This document shows, in pieces, positions 1 through 9,075 of a DNA stretch of 22,779 nt; position 1 is the first letter of the stretch; every line of letters begins with the position of its first letter. The notes beneath the pieces were generated by a model, which was not told where the DNA came from, made no database searches, and saw only the letters and a program-made list of their open reading frames with translations. Source of the stretch: Paramacrobiotus richtersi (taxonomy: Eukaryota > Tardigrada > Eutardigrada > Parachela > Macrobiotidae); the NCBI GenBank assembly GCA_034698045.1, contig JAQGAU010000902.1:1-22779 (forward strand). Reading direction: 5' to 3'. Made by a program: the position numbers and the translations under genes.

Positions 1-179
1 GTTACAGTGTGGCTCTGTTAAAGTGTTTCTCTCTCTGTTGGGAACTAAGAACTTGCTTTGAGACTTCTTGTTGTCATCTTGCTGTTTAGCACGTCTTTTT
101 CTAGACTGACCAGACGTTTGAGTGCCACGAGATGGCTTGTCTGCTCGATGGAAATAAATAAATAAATAAATAAATACGA
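1..179 (+). mobile_element. LINE 3' end (CR1/Jockey-like), 5' cut by window edge
   Basis: Bases 2-61 read LQCGSVKVFLSLLGTKNLL then stop. This matches the last residues of the larger LINE at 14.8-14.92 kb (LQCGKVRTFLSRVNSSNLLSH, stop). A 3' UTR follows. It ends in a block around 105-150 with gaccaga, gagtgccac and ggcttgtctgct, which recurs at 14.99-15.03 kb and in part at 22.16-22.19 kb. The copy ends in a microsatellite tail. It is only the distal end of an RT-encoding retrotransposon on the plus strand; the rest lies outside the window. The shared C-terminus and 3' block are seen directly. The clade name is inferred from the better-preserved copies. Confidence 0.8.
152..175 (+). repeat. (AAAT)6 microsatellite tail of LINE
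   Basis: Six perfect AAAT units directly follow the LINE 3' block, then run into a degenerate AAAT-like stretch to about 195. Such simple tails are typical of target-primed reverse transcription by CR1/Jockey-type LINEs, so this most likely marks the insertion end rather than an independent microsatellite. Confidence 0.85.
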
Positions 180-195
180 ACTAAATAAATATGAA

Positions 196-1400
196 CTTAG
201 TCATACTACTGATGAGGTGGCTCCTACCGTAACGACGGCATCCTAAATTAACTGGATGTTCAAGTCTAACAAATGCCTGCAATGCAGGAACGGCGCATAA
301 AGGTGCGACTCTTGAATGTTTTTCGTCATGAAACTGGTTTCCGTTAGACCATACGCTAGCGTTTTCATCCTTTTCAGGCTCACAGCAATCGAGTTCGGAA
401 ACTTAACCTAAAGCAAACAGCGTAGTTAGTGGAGTCGCGACAATAAAATGGGAAGATTACAGGACATATTGATTCAGCTTGCGAAATAGCGTACGCTACT
501 GTATGGACGACCGCAGCTTTTGGTTCTGTTAGCAAACGGCTAGAAAACCGCAACAAAAGACTCCATTTCCTTACATTTGCGAAAACTGTAGGCGAAGGTC
601 GTCAAAACGGACGTATTCCGTGCCGATAGGAAGGCAGTTACGGATACAACGGCATGCGCGAACGGGTAATATGACACGTCGCTTGCTGCCAAACATCGTA
701 AGAACCGCCACATTCTGAGCGCTATGACAGCAATCTGCTTCATGGAACTGCACGTTTGAACAGCTTCTGCTTACTACCGCGGTTCGGCCTGTGATAGATC
801 GTGCGGACATGCGCAATATAGGTAAGTTAACAAATCGAGGTATGCTGGAGCCGTGCCCAAGAAAGCGCCAGCAGATTGCCAAAGAACGGGCGGTTACCGG
901 TTCGGCCAAATTTTGCCATTGCTGATTAGTTTGCTTTTGCCGTTTACCACTTTCTTAGTCACTTTGTCTTTTCCGTATCACTTTGACGGATTATGACCAT
1001 ACAAGTTTTGACTGACATTAATAATAACAACAACAATAAAAAAAGTTTGTATAATAATAAGACAATGATAGTACTGATTGTAGTTTTATGAATTTTAGTT
1101 TTTATTATTAATGAAAATACCTTTGAGATTATTAACAAGTATCGGTTACAAACAGTCAGTGTATACCCATTAAAACTGGTTTACGTCATCTGTTAAGAGA
1201 TGGTGGTGCAGTTAAAAGTGTGTTAGGTAGGCAAATGTGTTCATTTGCCTGCGTATAAGTTTCGAAATACAAAAAGGAAATCATATCAGTGTTTGCAAAG
1301 AAGTGACAGCTGTGTTTTTCTTTTTTTAAGGTGTACTATGTGATGCTGGATTTGCGCGATGAAACAGCTGGCACGAAAAATTAAAATTAGTTTTAAGAAA
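196..1400. other. Unassigned non-coding stretch with an A/T-rich core
   Basis: I see no recognisable gene or element. Open frames of 67 and 112 codons on the minus strand (540-909) overlap each other in different frames, lack recognisable domains and look fortuitous. About 1015-1135 is a low-complexity A/T tract rich in taa/ata trinucleotides. About 1310-1330 holds a pyrimidine run. Confidence 0.5.
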
Positions 1401-1408
1401 GTAGTTAG

Positions 1409-1909
1409 TTGCTAATTAAGATTAGTATCAAGCTGCTAGAGCAACATAACGGCGATGACTGCCAAAAGAAAGTGCGAGATGATGGACTTCATGGACTGTC
1501 GTGCAGACTGAGTGCTGGTCTTTGGAAATCGCATCATAACTGTGTGAACGACGCTGTGGTACGATCTCTACGGAATGCCTGCATTGAAGCCTGCTCACAA
1601 CCTGCTGTTTACGTCCGCAAAGATGGTAAACGACCAGACGGAGACACGCGTGGGAACTGGTTCCGGGGCCAACCGCTGGTGTGGAACGTTACTATTAGCG
1701 ATACCGTGTGTGACACGTATGTGCGGAAACGGCGAAATCCGCAGGTGCAGCTGCAGAAAAAGCTTTCGTGCTTGAAATGTGGAAAACACAGGACGATTCT
1801 TGACCGCTGTCATTTTGTTCCTTTGGCAGTCGAGTCGATCGGAACTTGGCGTGAAGCAGCTATTTTGTTATTTAATGAAATCTGCAGAAAGCTATTCTTG
1901 AAAACATGA
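1409..1909 (+). pseudogene. Retroelement C-terminal restriction-endonuclease-like domain relic
   Basis: An open frame of 166 codons with no in-frame ATG near its start, so it is a fragment rather than a complete gene. Residues 26-43 read DGLHGLSCRLSAGLWKSH. Residues 72-78 are DGKRPDG and residues 90-95 LVWNVT. Residues 136-143 are HFVPLAVE, followed by a helix-like end (AAILLFNEICRKL). From memory of the family, this order (GLSC..SAGR..RH, then DGKRPDG, then LVWDxT, then F.P.AVE.G) is the C-terminal tail after reverse transcriptase in a group of invertebrate retroelement proteins. It resembles the R2-type restriction-like endonuclease with its RH, PD and D residues. Here the arginine of RH is gone (KSHH) and the aspartate of VWD is asparagine, so catalysis is unlikely. 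No RT domain is visible upstream. The fold assignment is inference; the motif match is strong. Confidence 0.62.
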
Positions 1910-2604
1910 GAAAGTGGATCGACCTGTCTCTTGTTTCAACGTTCAAGTTAAGAAATTATGCGTGGTAACGCTTATTTGATTACGAGCACTGTTTCCTGTC
2001 GTGCAAACTGGAATAAGTTTTTTATTTGAGTGGATTGTTTTATGCAGATATTGTTACGACATTTAGGTGAACCAATAAATATTATTTGTTTATAACGACA
2101 GGGTTATTATAAGAGCTGTCATAACTAAAAAACGCTTATAAATTTGTGCATCAACAGGTTTACAAAGTACTGACTAGTGACCAGCAATGAAACGTGGACA
2201 GGTTGGAAATGTAAGGGTGAAAACAGATGTCAGTGCATGCAACGTTTGCAACAAATTAAGAGCCTGTTACGCAACGCCATACAAGTGCAGTACCGTGACC
2301 TTCATCGAAATGATTATGCGCAGGCGGTTCGTACAAGGTGCAGAAGATAACCTTTCTTACTTGTACCTTAGCAACCTATGGAAACCGAAACCGTGACCGA
2401 AATGCACCCTGCAAAATACGTTCGAATGCTGTGCTCGTACTGTTTCACTGCACTTACTGCAAACCGTACGTACGTCCTAATCAATTAATTTACTTCTTTC
2501 GCCCGCTTGATTTTTTTGCCTTCCCTGATTTAAGTTCGCCCCCCTGGCGGTCGGGGGGTTTCACCCAAAACACTGCATTATTTGTGTTTGTAATTTTCAC
2601 CGTA
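1910..2604. other. Unassigned stretch
   Basis: No gene recognised. AATAAA occurs near 2074 but cannot be tied to the preceding reading frame. A 69-codon frame (2187-2396) and the start of a 216-codon frame (2338-2988, GTG start) cross this region. The latter continues into an interspersed repeat and shows no domain, so I do not call it a gene. Confidence 0.4.
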
Positions 2605-2998
2605 ATTGCGCAGCAGCTGGAAATACCACGTACCGTTTCGGTTGAAAGCAGCAGTGCTGTTTGCTGTAACGTTCAAACACACGGAACTGCTTTGGTTTCG
2701 CCGATACCTATGACAATTAATGAAACTCGCCTTATATCAGGAAAACACTCGAACGAAAGTACATATGCAACATATACCACTGGTCTACTAATACTGCTTG
2801 AAAATTTTGCAGTTTGCTGCTTGATCCTCAGAGTTGGTCCACTAATACTGCTTGAAAAGTTTGCTGCTTGCTACTTGATCCTCGTCGTCACAGTATATGC
2901 TTGCCGATGCCAGTCGCGAAAAGTCCCCGTTATTGCCATTATTAGTCTGGGAAAACTATTACGACGACCGAGAATAGTCAGCCGCTGATGCGGCTAAA
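2605..2998 (+). repeat. Interspersed repeat family R1, copy 1
   Basis: This shares ordered blocks with 4371-4745: tgcgcagcagc, then cagtg..gtttg.tgtaacgtt, then actgctttg.tttc, then tactgcttgaaaattttgc, then cttgccgatgc, then gcygctgat.cggct. In this copy the middle block is tandemly duplicated (about 2781-2828 and 2835-2882), which helps keep a 216-codon frame open across it. No transposase or RT is visible. The family could be a non-autonomous element or an old LINE/DNA element. Orientation is arbitrary. Confidence 0.6.
2781..2882 (+). repeat. Tandem duplication inside R1 copy 1
   Basis: Two adjacent units of about 54 bases each start ggtc(t/c)actaatactgcttg and end ttgatcctc. They differ at a handful of positions. 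The second R1 copy at 4.57-4.62 kb has a single unit, so the doubling is private to this copy. Confidence 0.75.
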
Positions 2999-3540
2999 CT
3001 AGAAATTACGCCATTAAGAATAAAAAAGACAGAGCACAAAGCTACGTGGATATATTCCAACATGTGAGGGCAGCGTGATTCTAAAAACGTATCAACAAAA
3101 CGATGATGGCAACTTGTTCATTGCTAATGGTTCAATTCGTACAACACTTTCGACAGAATTTTTAACAACGCTAGAGAAACGTAATTGTCTGCGCTAGGGT
3201 CACCTGCGTTCCGTAAGCGCACTATAGCATGCACACATCCGACGTAGCATCCTCTGTTAAGAGTTTTAGTTATCAGATAATGATGGTTTGCCTTTTATTA
3301 TTGTTAGTCGAGTAGCATGACCTTGACTCGGGAGCTGTTCGCACAAGCAATTCCACACCGCGAAGGAGCAGGTTGAATTTGAAATTTCGATGTGTTCCAG
3401 CTTATACGGTAATCTTTACTCGATTGTACGATGCTAACGTAAGGCACTAACGTGTACATTCGAATTATGTACTCGCAGAGTGTAATGCTGTACTTGAAAA
3501 GTAGAACTTATACAGTGTTTATGATATATTTTTCTCAGTA
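2999..3540. other. Unassigned stretch
   Basis: I see no reading frame, RNA gene or repeat that I can support here. Composition is balanced to slightly AT-rich. Confidence 0.4.
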
Positions 3541-3542
3541 CG

Positions 3543-4260
3543 TGGGACCATCCATAAATTACGTAACGCAAAAAACTGCCATTTTTGGTACCCCCCTCCC
3601 CCATTGTGACCATAGATAACAAAAGATCGACCCCTCCTAACATAAAAAACGCATTACGTGACAAACTGTCCCACCCCCCCCCCCTCCTGGAACTCAGAAT
3701 ATTAATTTTTCAAGCGGCCAACTTCATAAACATTTTTGATGGATCACACAAACTGTTGACTCAAACTCGAATCACAATACGCTGCATAGTTTTCAAAATT
3801 GTGCGGGCAACTGTATGGCGATCGGGACGATTGTCGAATAATAGAGCAAGAGGGCGAGAACCGGGCACTGCAAATAGCGTCATTTAGCCCAAGCGTTTGG
3901 GAACTAAAATAAGCGCGCTTCGGCTGTCCAAGTGTTCATTTTTAACTCTTTTAGCGGGAACCGTTAGCGCCTGTTTACCGCTTAAGGGTGCGTGAGCGCA
4001 TTATTTACTGGGCAGTCACAGCCGTGTCCACCACTGTGTTAAATATAAATATGTTTTAAAGAGGACATTATTAATCGCAAAATATTGTAAAAAGATTCTA
4101 GGAATACTTTGCACACACAAATTTGTGTTAATATCAGAAACAAGAGTAAAGGTACGTAACGGTTTGATGGCTCCCCCCTCCCCCCATATCACATTAAGTA
4201 ACAATTTCTTTTCCCGCCCCCTTCCCCAACCCGCGTTACGTAATTTATGGACGGTGCCCA
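3543..4260. mobile_element. MITE-like element(s) bounded by 22-bp terminal inverted repeats
   Basis: Bases 3548-3569 (ccatccataaattacgtaac and two more) are the reverse complement of 4233-4254 at 21 of 22 positions. The similarity extends outward through tgggacc / ggtgccca with one gap. Subterminal C-rich runs on the plus strand lie at about 3590-3602, 3671-3684, 4170-4187 and 4215-4229. A second acgcattacgtgac motif occurs at about 3648-3661. No transposase is visible, so it would be non-autonomous. Both subterminal regions are C-rich on the same strand, so the ends may belong to one asymmetric element split by about 450 bases of other DNA, or to two copies. No convincing target duplication was found. 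I recall similar 'ccataaattacgt' ends in arthropod repeats but cannot name a superfamily. Confidence 0.68.
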
Positions 4261-4370
4261 GTTTGGCGAGGCGTATGAGGGGTTGCTGTACGAGTACTCG
4301 TGCAGTTGTACAACTCGTATTTGCTTTATTAAAATAATATTCTTTGCAGTGAGAAAGGCATTCCTCATAA

Positions 4371-4745
4371 ATGCGCAGCAGCCAGATTTTGCAGGCCAAG
4401 AAACGTTGTACCGCTGGCTCCTAAGCAGTGCAGTTTGGTGTAACGTTTACAGATGCGCAACTGCTTTGATTTCAGCGATTTTTAATTTATTACGACAATG
4501 CATAGAAACTAGCTTCGAGTTTATAACTAGCTAGACTGAATATCCAACATGAATGCCCAACATTGCTAGAGAATTTACTGCTTGAAAATTTTGCTGCTTG
4601 CTGCCTTGCTTCTTTACTTGCCGATGCTAGTTAGATCGAAGACTTCCGCCGTGTAACAACGTTATTGCGCACACGTTATAACAACGTTATTGTCATTTAA
4701 CTCTGGGAAGAAGTACAGCAATGCTCAGCTGCTGATTCGGCTAGT
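4371..4745 (+). repeat. Interspersed repeat family R1, copy 2
   Basis: This is collinear with 2605-2998 over the blocks listed for copy 1, in the same orientation, but clearly diverged. It contains a short direct duplication of its own, (a/g)taacaacgttattg, at about 4655-4670 and 4679-4694. It starts shortly after the right end of the inverted-repeat element. No coding capacity is recognisable. Confidence 0.6.
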
Positions 4746-5790
4746 GCAAGCAAGTAGTATTGTAACTGCCTTCGTTGAAATTCCTGTTTCAAAGGCATCT
4801 TGCAGTACTGCGCCATGCTGAAAAAGGATACTGGGTGCTTTATTGTGACCTATTGCCCACTATGGCCATCGCATTGGCCCGTTGCAATTCTACACTAATT
4901 CGCCGGTGCGCGCTGAAAGAATATCACCAATAAATGCGACAAAATTACAGTGCTTGTGCCCTACATCAGTACACAAATCCACTGCCAAGTAGAGAACGTT
5001 CGGATTTATCTCGACCATTCTTGCGCTATTCCGCGTCCGGGTTTTGTTAATAAAATATATATCGACTCAGTATATGCGCTAAAATCACATGCCGGTCTGC
5101 GAGTTCGAGATTGTGAGCGTCCAATGTAAGGCGACAGAGCAAAAAGAAAATCAAAAATACCACGGAATTACGAAATAAGCGCAACTCCAGAAACGGTCTG
5201 AACATCGCGTCGTTGAAAGAAAATGACTGGCGATTTAAACGGGAAATTCACATACTTCAAAATTTTAAATGTCCAAAGGAAATCTACATGTGTGATGGTC
5301 ACTGCTTTGATGATGGCATGAATAGTATTCAGATTCGACAGCAGACCCTAACCGAAGCAAGAGCAAATTCATTCGTACATACAGTATCTGTGCTAATGAA
5401 TATGCTCTTGAACGAAGCCAGTCGCTAGTAAAACAATAGTGCACTGTCTTTACAAGCGTATATACAGTAAACAATGCACTTGTTCTCTTAATTGCTAGCG
5501 AGCGGTCCAATCAAGTCAACGGTCGAACGAAAACAAAATTAATGATAGATATGATTATCGATACAAAGAACATAAAAAAATTACGGCTGCCTGCCACAGC
5601 TCGAAACGGAGCAAAAAATTACAAATTATTCCCTAATTACTTTTTCCACAAATTGACAAATATCATCTCAACTTGAAGGATATATGAACACATCAACCGC
5701 AATTAAACGACATGACGGACCTGAGGCGGATGTGAATGACCTTTCGTAACCAAGAACTTAGAGCGGCGTCATTGCAGCTTCTTGAAAACA
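4746..5790. other. Unassigned stretch
   Basis: No gene recognised. The largest plus-strand frame (5213-5428, 71 codons) contains MCDGHCFDD but matches no family I know and has no supporting signals. The 5510-5265 minus frame is its antisense shadow. The sequence is A/T-rich from 5520 to 5700. Confidence 0.4.
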
Positions 5791-5798
5791 ATACTTAC

Positions 5799-5987
5799 GC
5801 ACTCATACGGACTGCGTCATAAAGATAAGCAGCAACAATTTTAACGATTATGTTCAACGGAACATGATCCGATGAAGCCGATGGTTTTGCACGAGATGTT
5901 GGCACTACACGGATGTAAGCTGTAGGCATTACCATACAATGTTTTCGAAAGTGAAACGATGGATGCCCATTGTCATTTTGTCCGCTT
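5799..5987 (-). other. Possible host exon with consensus splice sites (tentative)
   Basis: On the minus strand, an open frame runs from a candidate acceptor (ctgctcactgtgctcag, ending at 5988) to a strong candidate donor (GTAAGT, 5798-5793). It would encode about 63 residues, ending near SDHVPLNIIVKIVAAYLYDAVRMS. The donor matches the metazoan consensus exactly; the acceptor has only a moderate pyrimidine tract. The frame is also open slightly beyond both sites. No domain is recognised and no partner exon is proven, so this is a hypothesis from splice motifs only. A fortuitous open frame is equally possible. Confidence 0.2.
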
Positions 5988-6103
5988 CTGAGCACAGTGA
6001 GCAGTTGTCGCACAATAAATAAATACAAGAAACACCTTCGGCTGCCGCCTCAGGGTTTCTTGAGATCCACATTCAAATTCAAAAACCTAACATTCAGTTG
6101 GTA

Positions 6104-6311
6104 ACCGGTTTCATCCGGACACTTGCCGAGTGGCACCAGCTGATGAGCAGTTTTACCGCCAATTGATAAATTCTTTGCTGATTCCTTCGTTTCACCACGT
6201 CTGTTTAGAACCATCTGGATGAAGTGGTCATTTGACGTCACTCGGCAAAAGTATACGGATGTACAACAGGTTATCTTTGGGGTCCGGGAAGAGTGCCCGG
6301 ATGAAACCGAT
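6104..6311. repeat. Short inverted-repeat unit (about 208 bp)
   Basis: Bases 6104-6123 are the reverse complement of 6292-6311 at 18 of 20 positions, with weaker similarity spreading outward. The unit spans most of a 93-codon minus-strand open frame (6331-6050) that I do not recognise. It could be a small foldback or MITE, or an inverted duplication within another sequence. No target duplication was identified. Confidence 0.5.
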
Positions 6312-6450
6312 TTTCTACTAACAGCCGACAAATGTGTGAGGATGACTTTCGAATTTTGTAGCTAGAGCAATCTCGGCTGAAATTGCGTTTGGTTCGTTTC
6401 GTGCGAGGAAAATTTAGACCTTAGGAATTGTCGCCCTTTAGGCTGTCACA

Positions 6451-6760
6451 GACGTTCGTTGGGTTTGATCGGCGGTCGCGAACGTTTAGCTGAGGATTGT
6501 TTCTGCACAGAAGGTACTTGTCGAGTTGATCGGCGACTGCAGACGCGAGGTTATTGGCATCCTTTCCGTTCTGGGGCTTTCAGGTTTTTTTATTAGGTAA
6601 CCGTTTCATTGGGTGCTGATATATTTTGGCATTTATTTGGAATATTGGTTTCAGCGAAAACGATTTTTCAATTTTTTTCTGATAAGAACACCTGGCTCAG
6701 TAGCACTGCCCTGAACGTTCTTTCGGTTTGCTCGGCGGTTCGCAAGCGTCGGTTGCTAAC
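6451..6760 (+). repeat. Diverged dispersed motif repeats (gatcggcgg..cgc)
   Basis: Three occurrences of a motif close to gtttgatcggcggtcgc sit at about 6461-6480, 6524-6540 and 6727-6743. The first and last are embedded in longer similar stretches that begin gacgttcgttgg / gaacgttctttcgg. The copies are irregularly spaced and much diverged, so this may be an eroded tandem duplication. Nothing coding is apparent. Confidence 0.35.
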
Positions 6761-6799
6761 TTTTACTTAAGTAGCACATTCCGTTCTGAGCACCTTTGA

Positions 6800-7548
6800 G
6801 TGCGTTTTCCTGGTCCGTTTGATCAGTGAAATTATTATTTTTTCAGAACAAAATAAGAAGAGTTTTTACGATGTTTTCAAACGTTTGACCGTGTTGGTAC
6901 AGTATTGCCGCATTGATCGGGCTTCTTACGTTGGCCGAGTTTTATTCTGGAAAATTGTTCGCTGTTCCGTTCGTGGTCAAGCTCAAACAGAATCCTGGCA
7001 CCGCTATGCAGTGTGCGGCCAATCTGTGATCTTTTTTATACTCAGGGTATTGTTAAAAAATATTTTCTGATGCAATTCCGTTCATCGCACTGTGCGAAAA
7101 TAAGTACATATTAGTTATTAGTATAACAATATGCATGCCGGTGCGTAGGTTGTACCATTTCAATTGAAAAATATGTTGGTCCAACTTCAGATAATCATAC
7201 GCATGTTTCGAAAGCTTGTGCTTGCAAATGCTGCCAATACCAAATGTCAACGGATCCCCAGAGACTATTATGTTATATTCAGACGTTAAAGGCCTGTAAG
7301 GTTAAAGTGGGAGTGAAACATAGAGTTAGAGCGAGTGACTTGATAGTTTCGATTGCTTTCGCTGGAGATTTTCCATTTCGGCACTGCGAACTATTAAAAC
7401 AGAATGCGCTACTATTTTTGCAAAGTTTAAAATAAATACATGGACGCGAAGACGATCTGTGTGCGCAGAACTTGGCTACTGTGCAGTTTTTAGATGAAAA
7501 GTAATAACAGATCCGAGTACGAGTACTAAAACTTATTTTAACCGATTC
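6800..7548. other. Unassigned stretch
   Basis: Several short open frames (63-94 codons, both strands, mutually overlapping) occur without domains, splice logic or repeats that I can support. Confidence 0.35.
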
Positions 7549-7869
7549 TTGCGAAACGTGCACGGAATTACGCAGACAAACCAGGGGACCCAGGTTCAGG
7601 GAACAACCAGGAATAATCTACTGGGGAAACGGGATAATGTCGGGATTATGACGGAAATAGTTCTAATCTGTACTGTCGTGTGTCTTAATTACTACAAAAC
7701 CAGAAACTCAGAAACGTTTAGATTGTATTGTTCAGTCAAAATACAGAAACGGTCCCAACTTTATAACACAAAACAGTACACAGTTCAGGAAATTACCCGC
7801 CAGAGTCTAGAGATCGACAAGACTAATTCAATAACAGCGAAAACGTTTATCGAGCTAGCAAAAAGGTAG
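7549..7869 (+). other. Unrecognised 106-codon open frame
   Basis: The open frame begins at a TTG codon, not ATG, and ends at TAG. A hydrophobic patch (IMTEIVLICTVVCLNYY) lies near residue 35, followed by a polar, threonine-rich tail. No family resemblance, splice signals or homologous copy elsewhere in the window support it. It may be chance in an AT-rich area, or a fragment of an exon. Confidence 0.15.
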
Positions 7870-7962
7870 GCGTATTCGTAGATCATCAGTCGAGATTCAG
7901 GATTCATTCGGCATTGGCCGGAAGGCGTTTTTCGGTTTATTTCACGTGCCGAAGGCACCCTT

Positions 7963-8220
7963 ATGAGTACGGAAAAAGAATATATGCATGAGGATGTTTT
8001 TGAGATAGACGTAAAAGCACCGGTTTTAAACGTTTTTCAGGAAGTTAGTCTTTATAATGTGAGAAAGATGACAGAAGGCTGTTTCCCTTTCGAAATAGCC
8101 TTATGTGTAATGTATTGTGCCTTACTTTTTTTTACTTCTGTTTATTGTACAATGTCAATTCTGCGACTCCTAATATATGCAAACGCTTTTCAGCCGCCCC
8201 TCTTATTAAGCTCAGTGTGA
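7963..8220 (+). other. Unrecognised 85-codon ORF with one hydrophobic segment
   Basis: It starts at a true ATG and ends with TGA. Residues 1-22 are acidic and polar (MSTEKEYMHEDVFEIDV). Residues 43-70 form a strongly hydrophobic stretch (IALCVMYCALLFFTSVYC and on) that could span a membrane. A small hairpin, gtgccgaaggcac, lies just upstream at 7946-7958. There is no recognised family and no similar copy in the window. It could be a small gene, an exon fragment or chance. Confidence 0.22.
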
Positions 8221-8321
8221 ACTTGGTCTTTTTATAACTCTTTTACTGATGCTGTTCTGTTCTCAATATTTTTTTAAGCCCAAGTGTGTCAGCTGCTTAG
8301 TTGCACCAGCTGCTTCTCGGT

Positions 8322-8342
8322 TATGCACCTCGGCGGTGCATA
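8322..8342. repeat. Perfect 8-bp-stem hairpin
   Basis: tatgcacc and ggtgcata pair around a five-base loop. It is one of a cluster of short, perfectly paired hairpins in the 7.9-9.5 kb zone. Confidence 0.7.
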
Positions 8343-8395
8343 TCGGGGTCAGTAATATAAGAGACCTTTCGTCCTAAGGTGTAGTGCGATAGGGC

Positions 8396-8640
8396 TCGAA
8401 TGTTTTGGACTGAATCGAAATGAATCGACTTTAATTGAACTGAACTGGGTTGAATTAAAAGTAATTGTATAGAAGTATATAAGTGGAACGTATAGAAAGT
8501 AAATGGATTAAATTATAATGAACTTAAATGAATCTAATTGAAATGAATTGAAATGAAATGAATTGAACTGAAATGAAACGAGTTGAACTGAAAATTAAAT
8601 GAACTGAAATAAATGAAATAAAGCGAAATCAAATCACTGC
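8396..8640. repeat. Degenerate (TGAAW/GAACT)n pentanucleotide tract
   Basis: The tract is a run of variants of tgaat, tgaac, tgaaa and tgaattgaa. It is densest at 8410-8455 and 8520-8610, with a less regular middle. It is purine-rich on the plus strand and almost free of G outside the TGAA context. It has the look of an old, mutated microsatellite or minisatellite rather than coding DNA. Confidence 0.75.
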
Positions 8641-8689
8641 CTTAGTTAACACAGTTCAATTGAAACAAAGCATACTTCTATTGCCGCGA

Positions 8690-8730
8690 TGGGCTTGCTC
8701 GCTTCGCTGCGCTCGCTCTCTGCACCCACC
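8690..8730. repeat. GC-rich palindromic patch (gctcgcttcgctgcgctcgc)
   Basis: Short overlapping palindromic motifs (gcgagc/gctcgc, cgcttcg/cgctgcg) stand out in GC content from the AT-rich tract before them. They lie immediately upstream of the first direct repeat at 8768. Confidence 0.5.
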
Positions 8731-8767
8731 GCATCCGTTCCTTTATAAGTTCGGTTTTACAATTCTA

Positions 8768-8900
8768 TGACCTTTTCGGGCGTCAAAGGTTGTTCCACAT
8801 GGTCCTGGTCCCGTTGACTTTACTATCTTTCTACCTACCGATTTGTATCTGTATAAATATTAGTGACTTAATAGAGACCTAATAGTGGATTATGACGTCA
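8768..8900 (+). repeat. Long direct repeat DR, copy 1
   Basis: The repeat starts tgaccttttcgg and ends tgacgtca. It shares with copy 2 (9815-9932) the blocks tgaccttttcgg.cgtcaaa, atggtcctggtccc, ctacct, atttgtatctgtataaatat and agacctaa. By eye it is roughly 80% identical over the first 95 bases, with a 10-base indel before agacctaa. Both copies begin with TG and end with CA, as LTRs do, but carry no other LTR feature I can verify. Confidence 0.72.
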
Positions 8901-9035
8901 TGACCAAAAAATTCAGAAAAGGCCTAGCGGGCTAAGATTGCACCCGTACATGTAGTTTCTCTTCCTCTTTCAACGTAGAATAGCCACCAAAGTCATTCAA
9001 TTGCATCAGAAAAAATCACAAGGGAAACATGGTTG

Positions 9036-9056
9036 CCGGCAAGCCGGCAAGCCGGT
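9036..9056. repeat. Short tandem (gccggcaa) repeat
   Basis: Two and a half copies of gccggcaa, itself palindromic at gccggc, directly precede the hairpin array. The motif is short but out of keeping with the base composition around it. Confidence 0.6.
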
Positions 9057-9075
9057 AGCCTCAACCACAGTAGGT

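Noticed and set aside
540-909. Minus-strand genes of 67 and 112 codons
   Set aside because: They overlap in different frames and have no domain, splice signal or repeat homology, so they are consistent with chance open frames.
2338-2988. A 216-codon gene
   Set aside because: It starts at GTG, passes through an interspersed repeat with an internal tandem doubling, and has no recognisable domain.
7244-7563. Overlapping 63- and 94-codon ORFs on opposite strands
   Set aside because: They are mutual antisense shadows without domains or start context.
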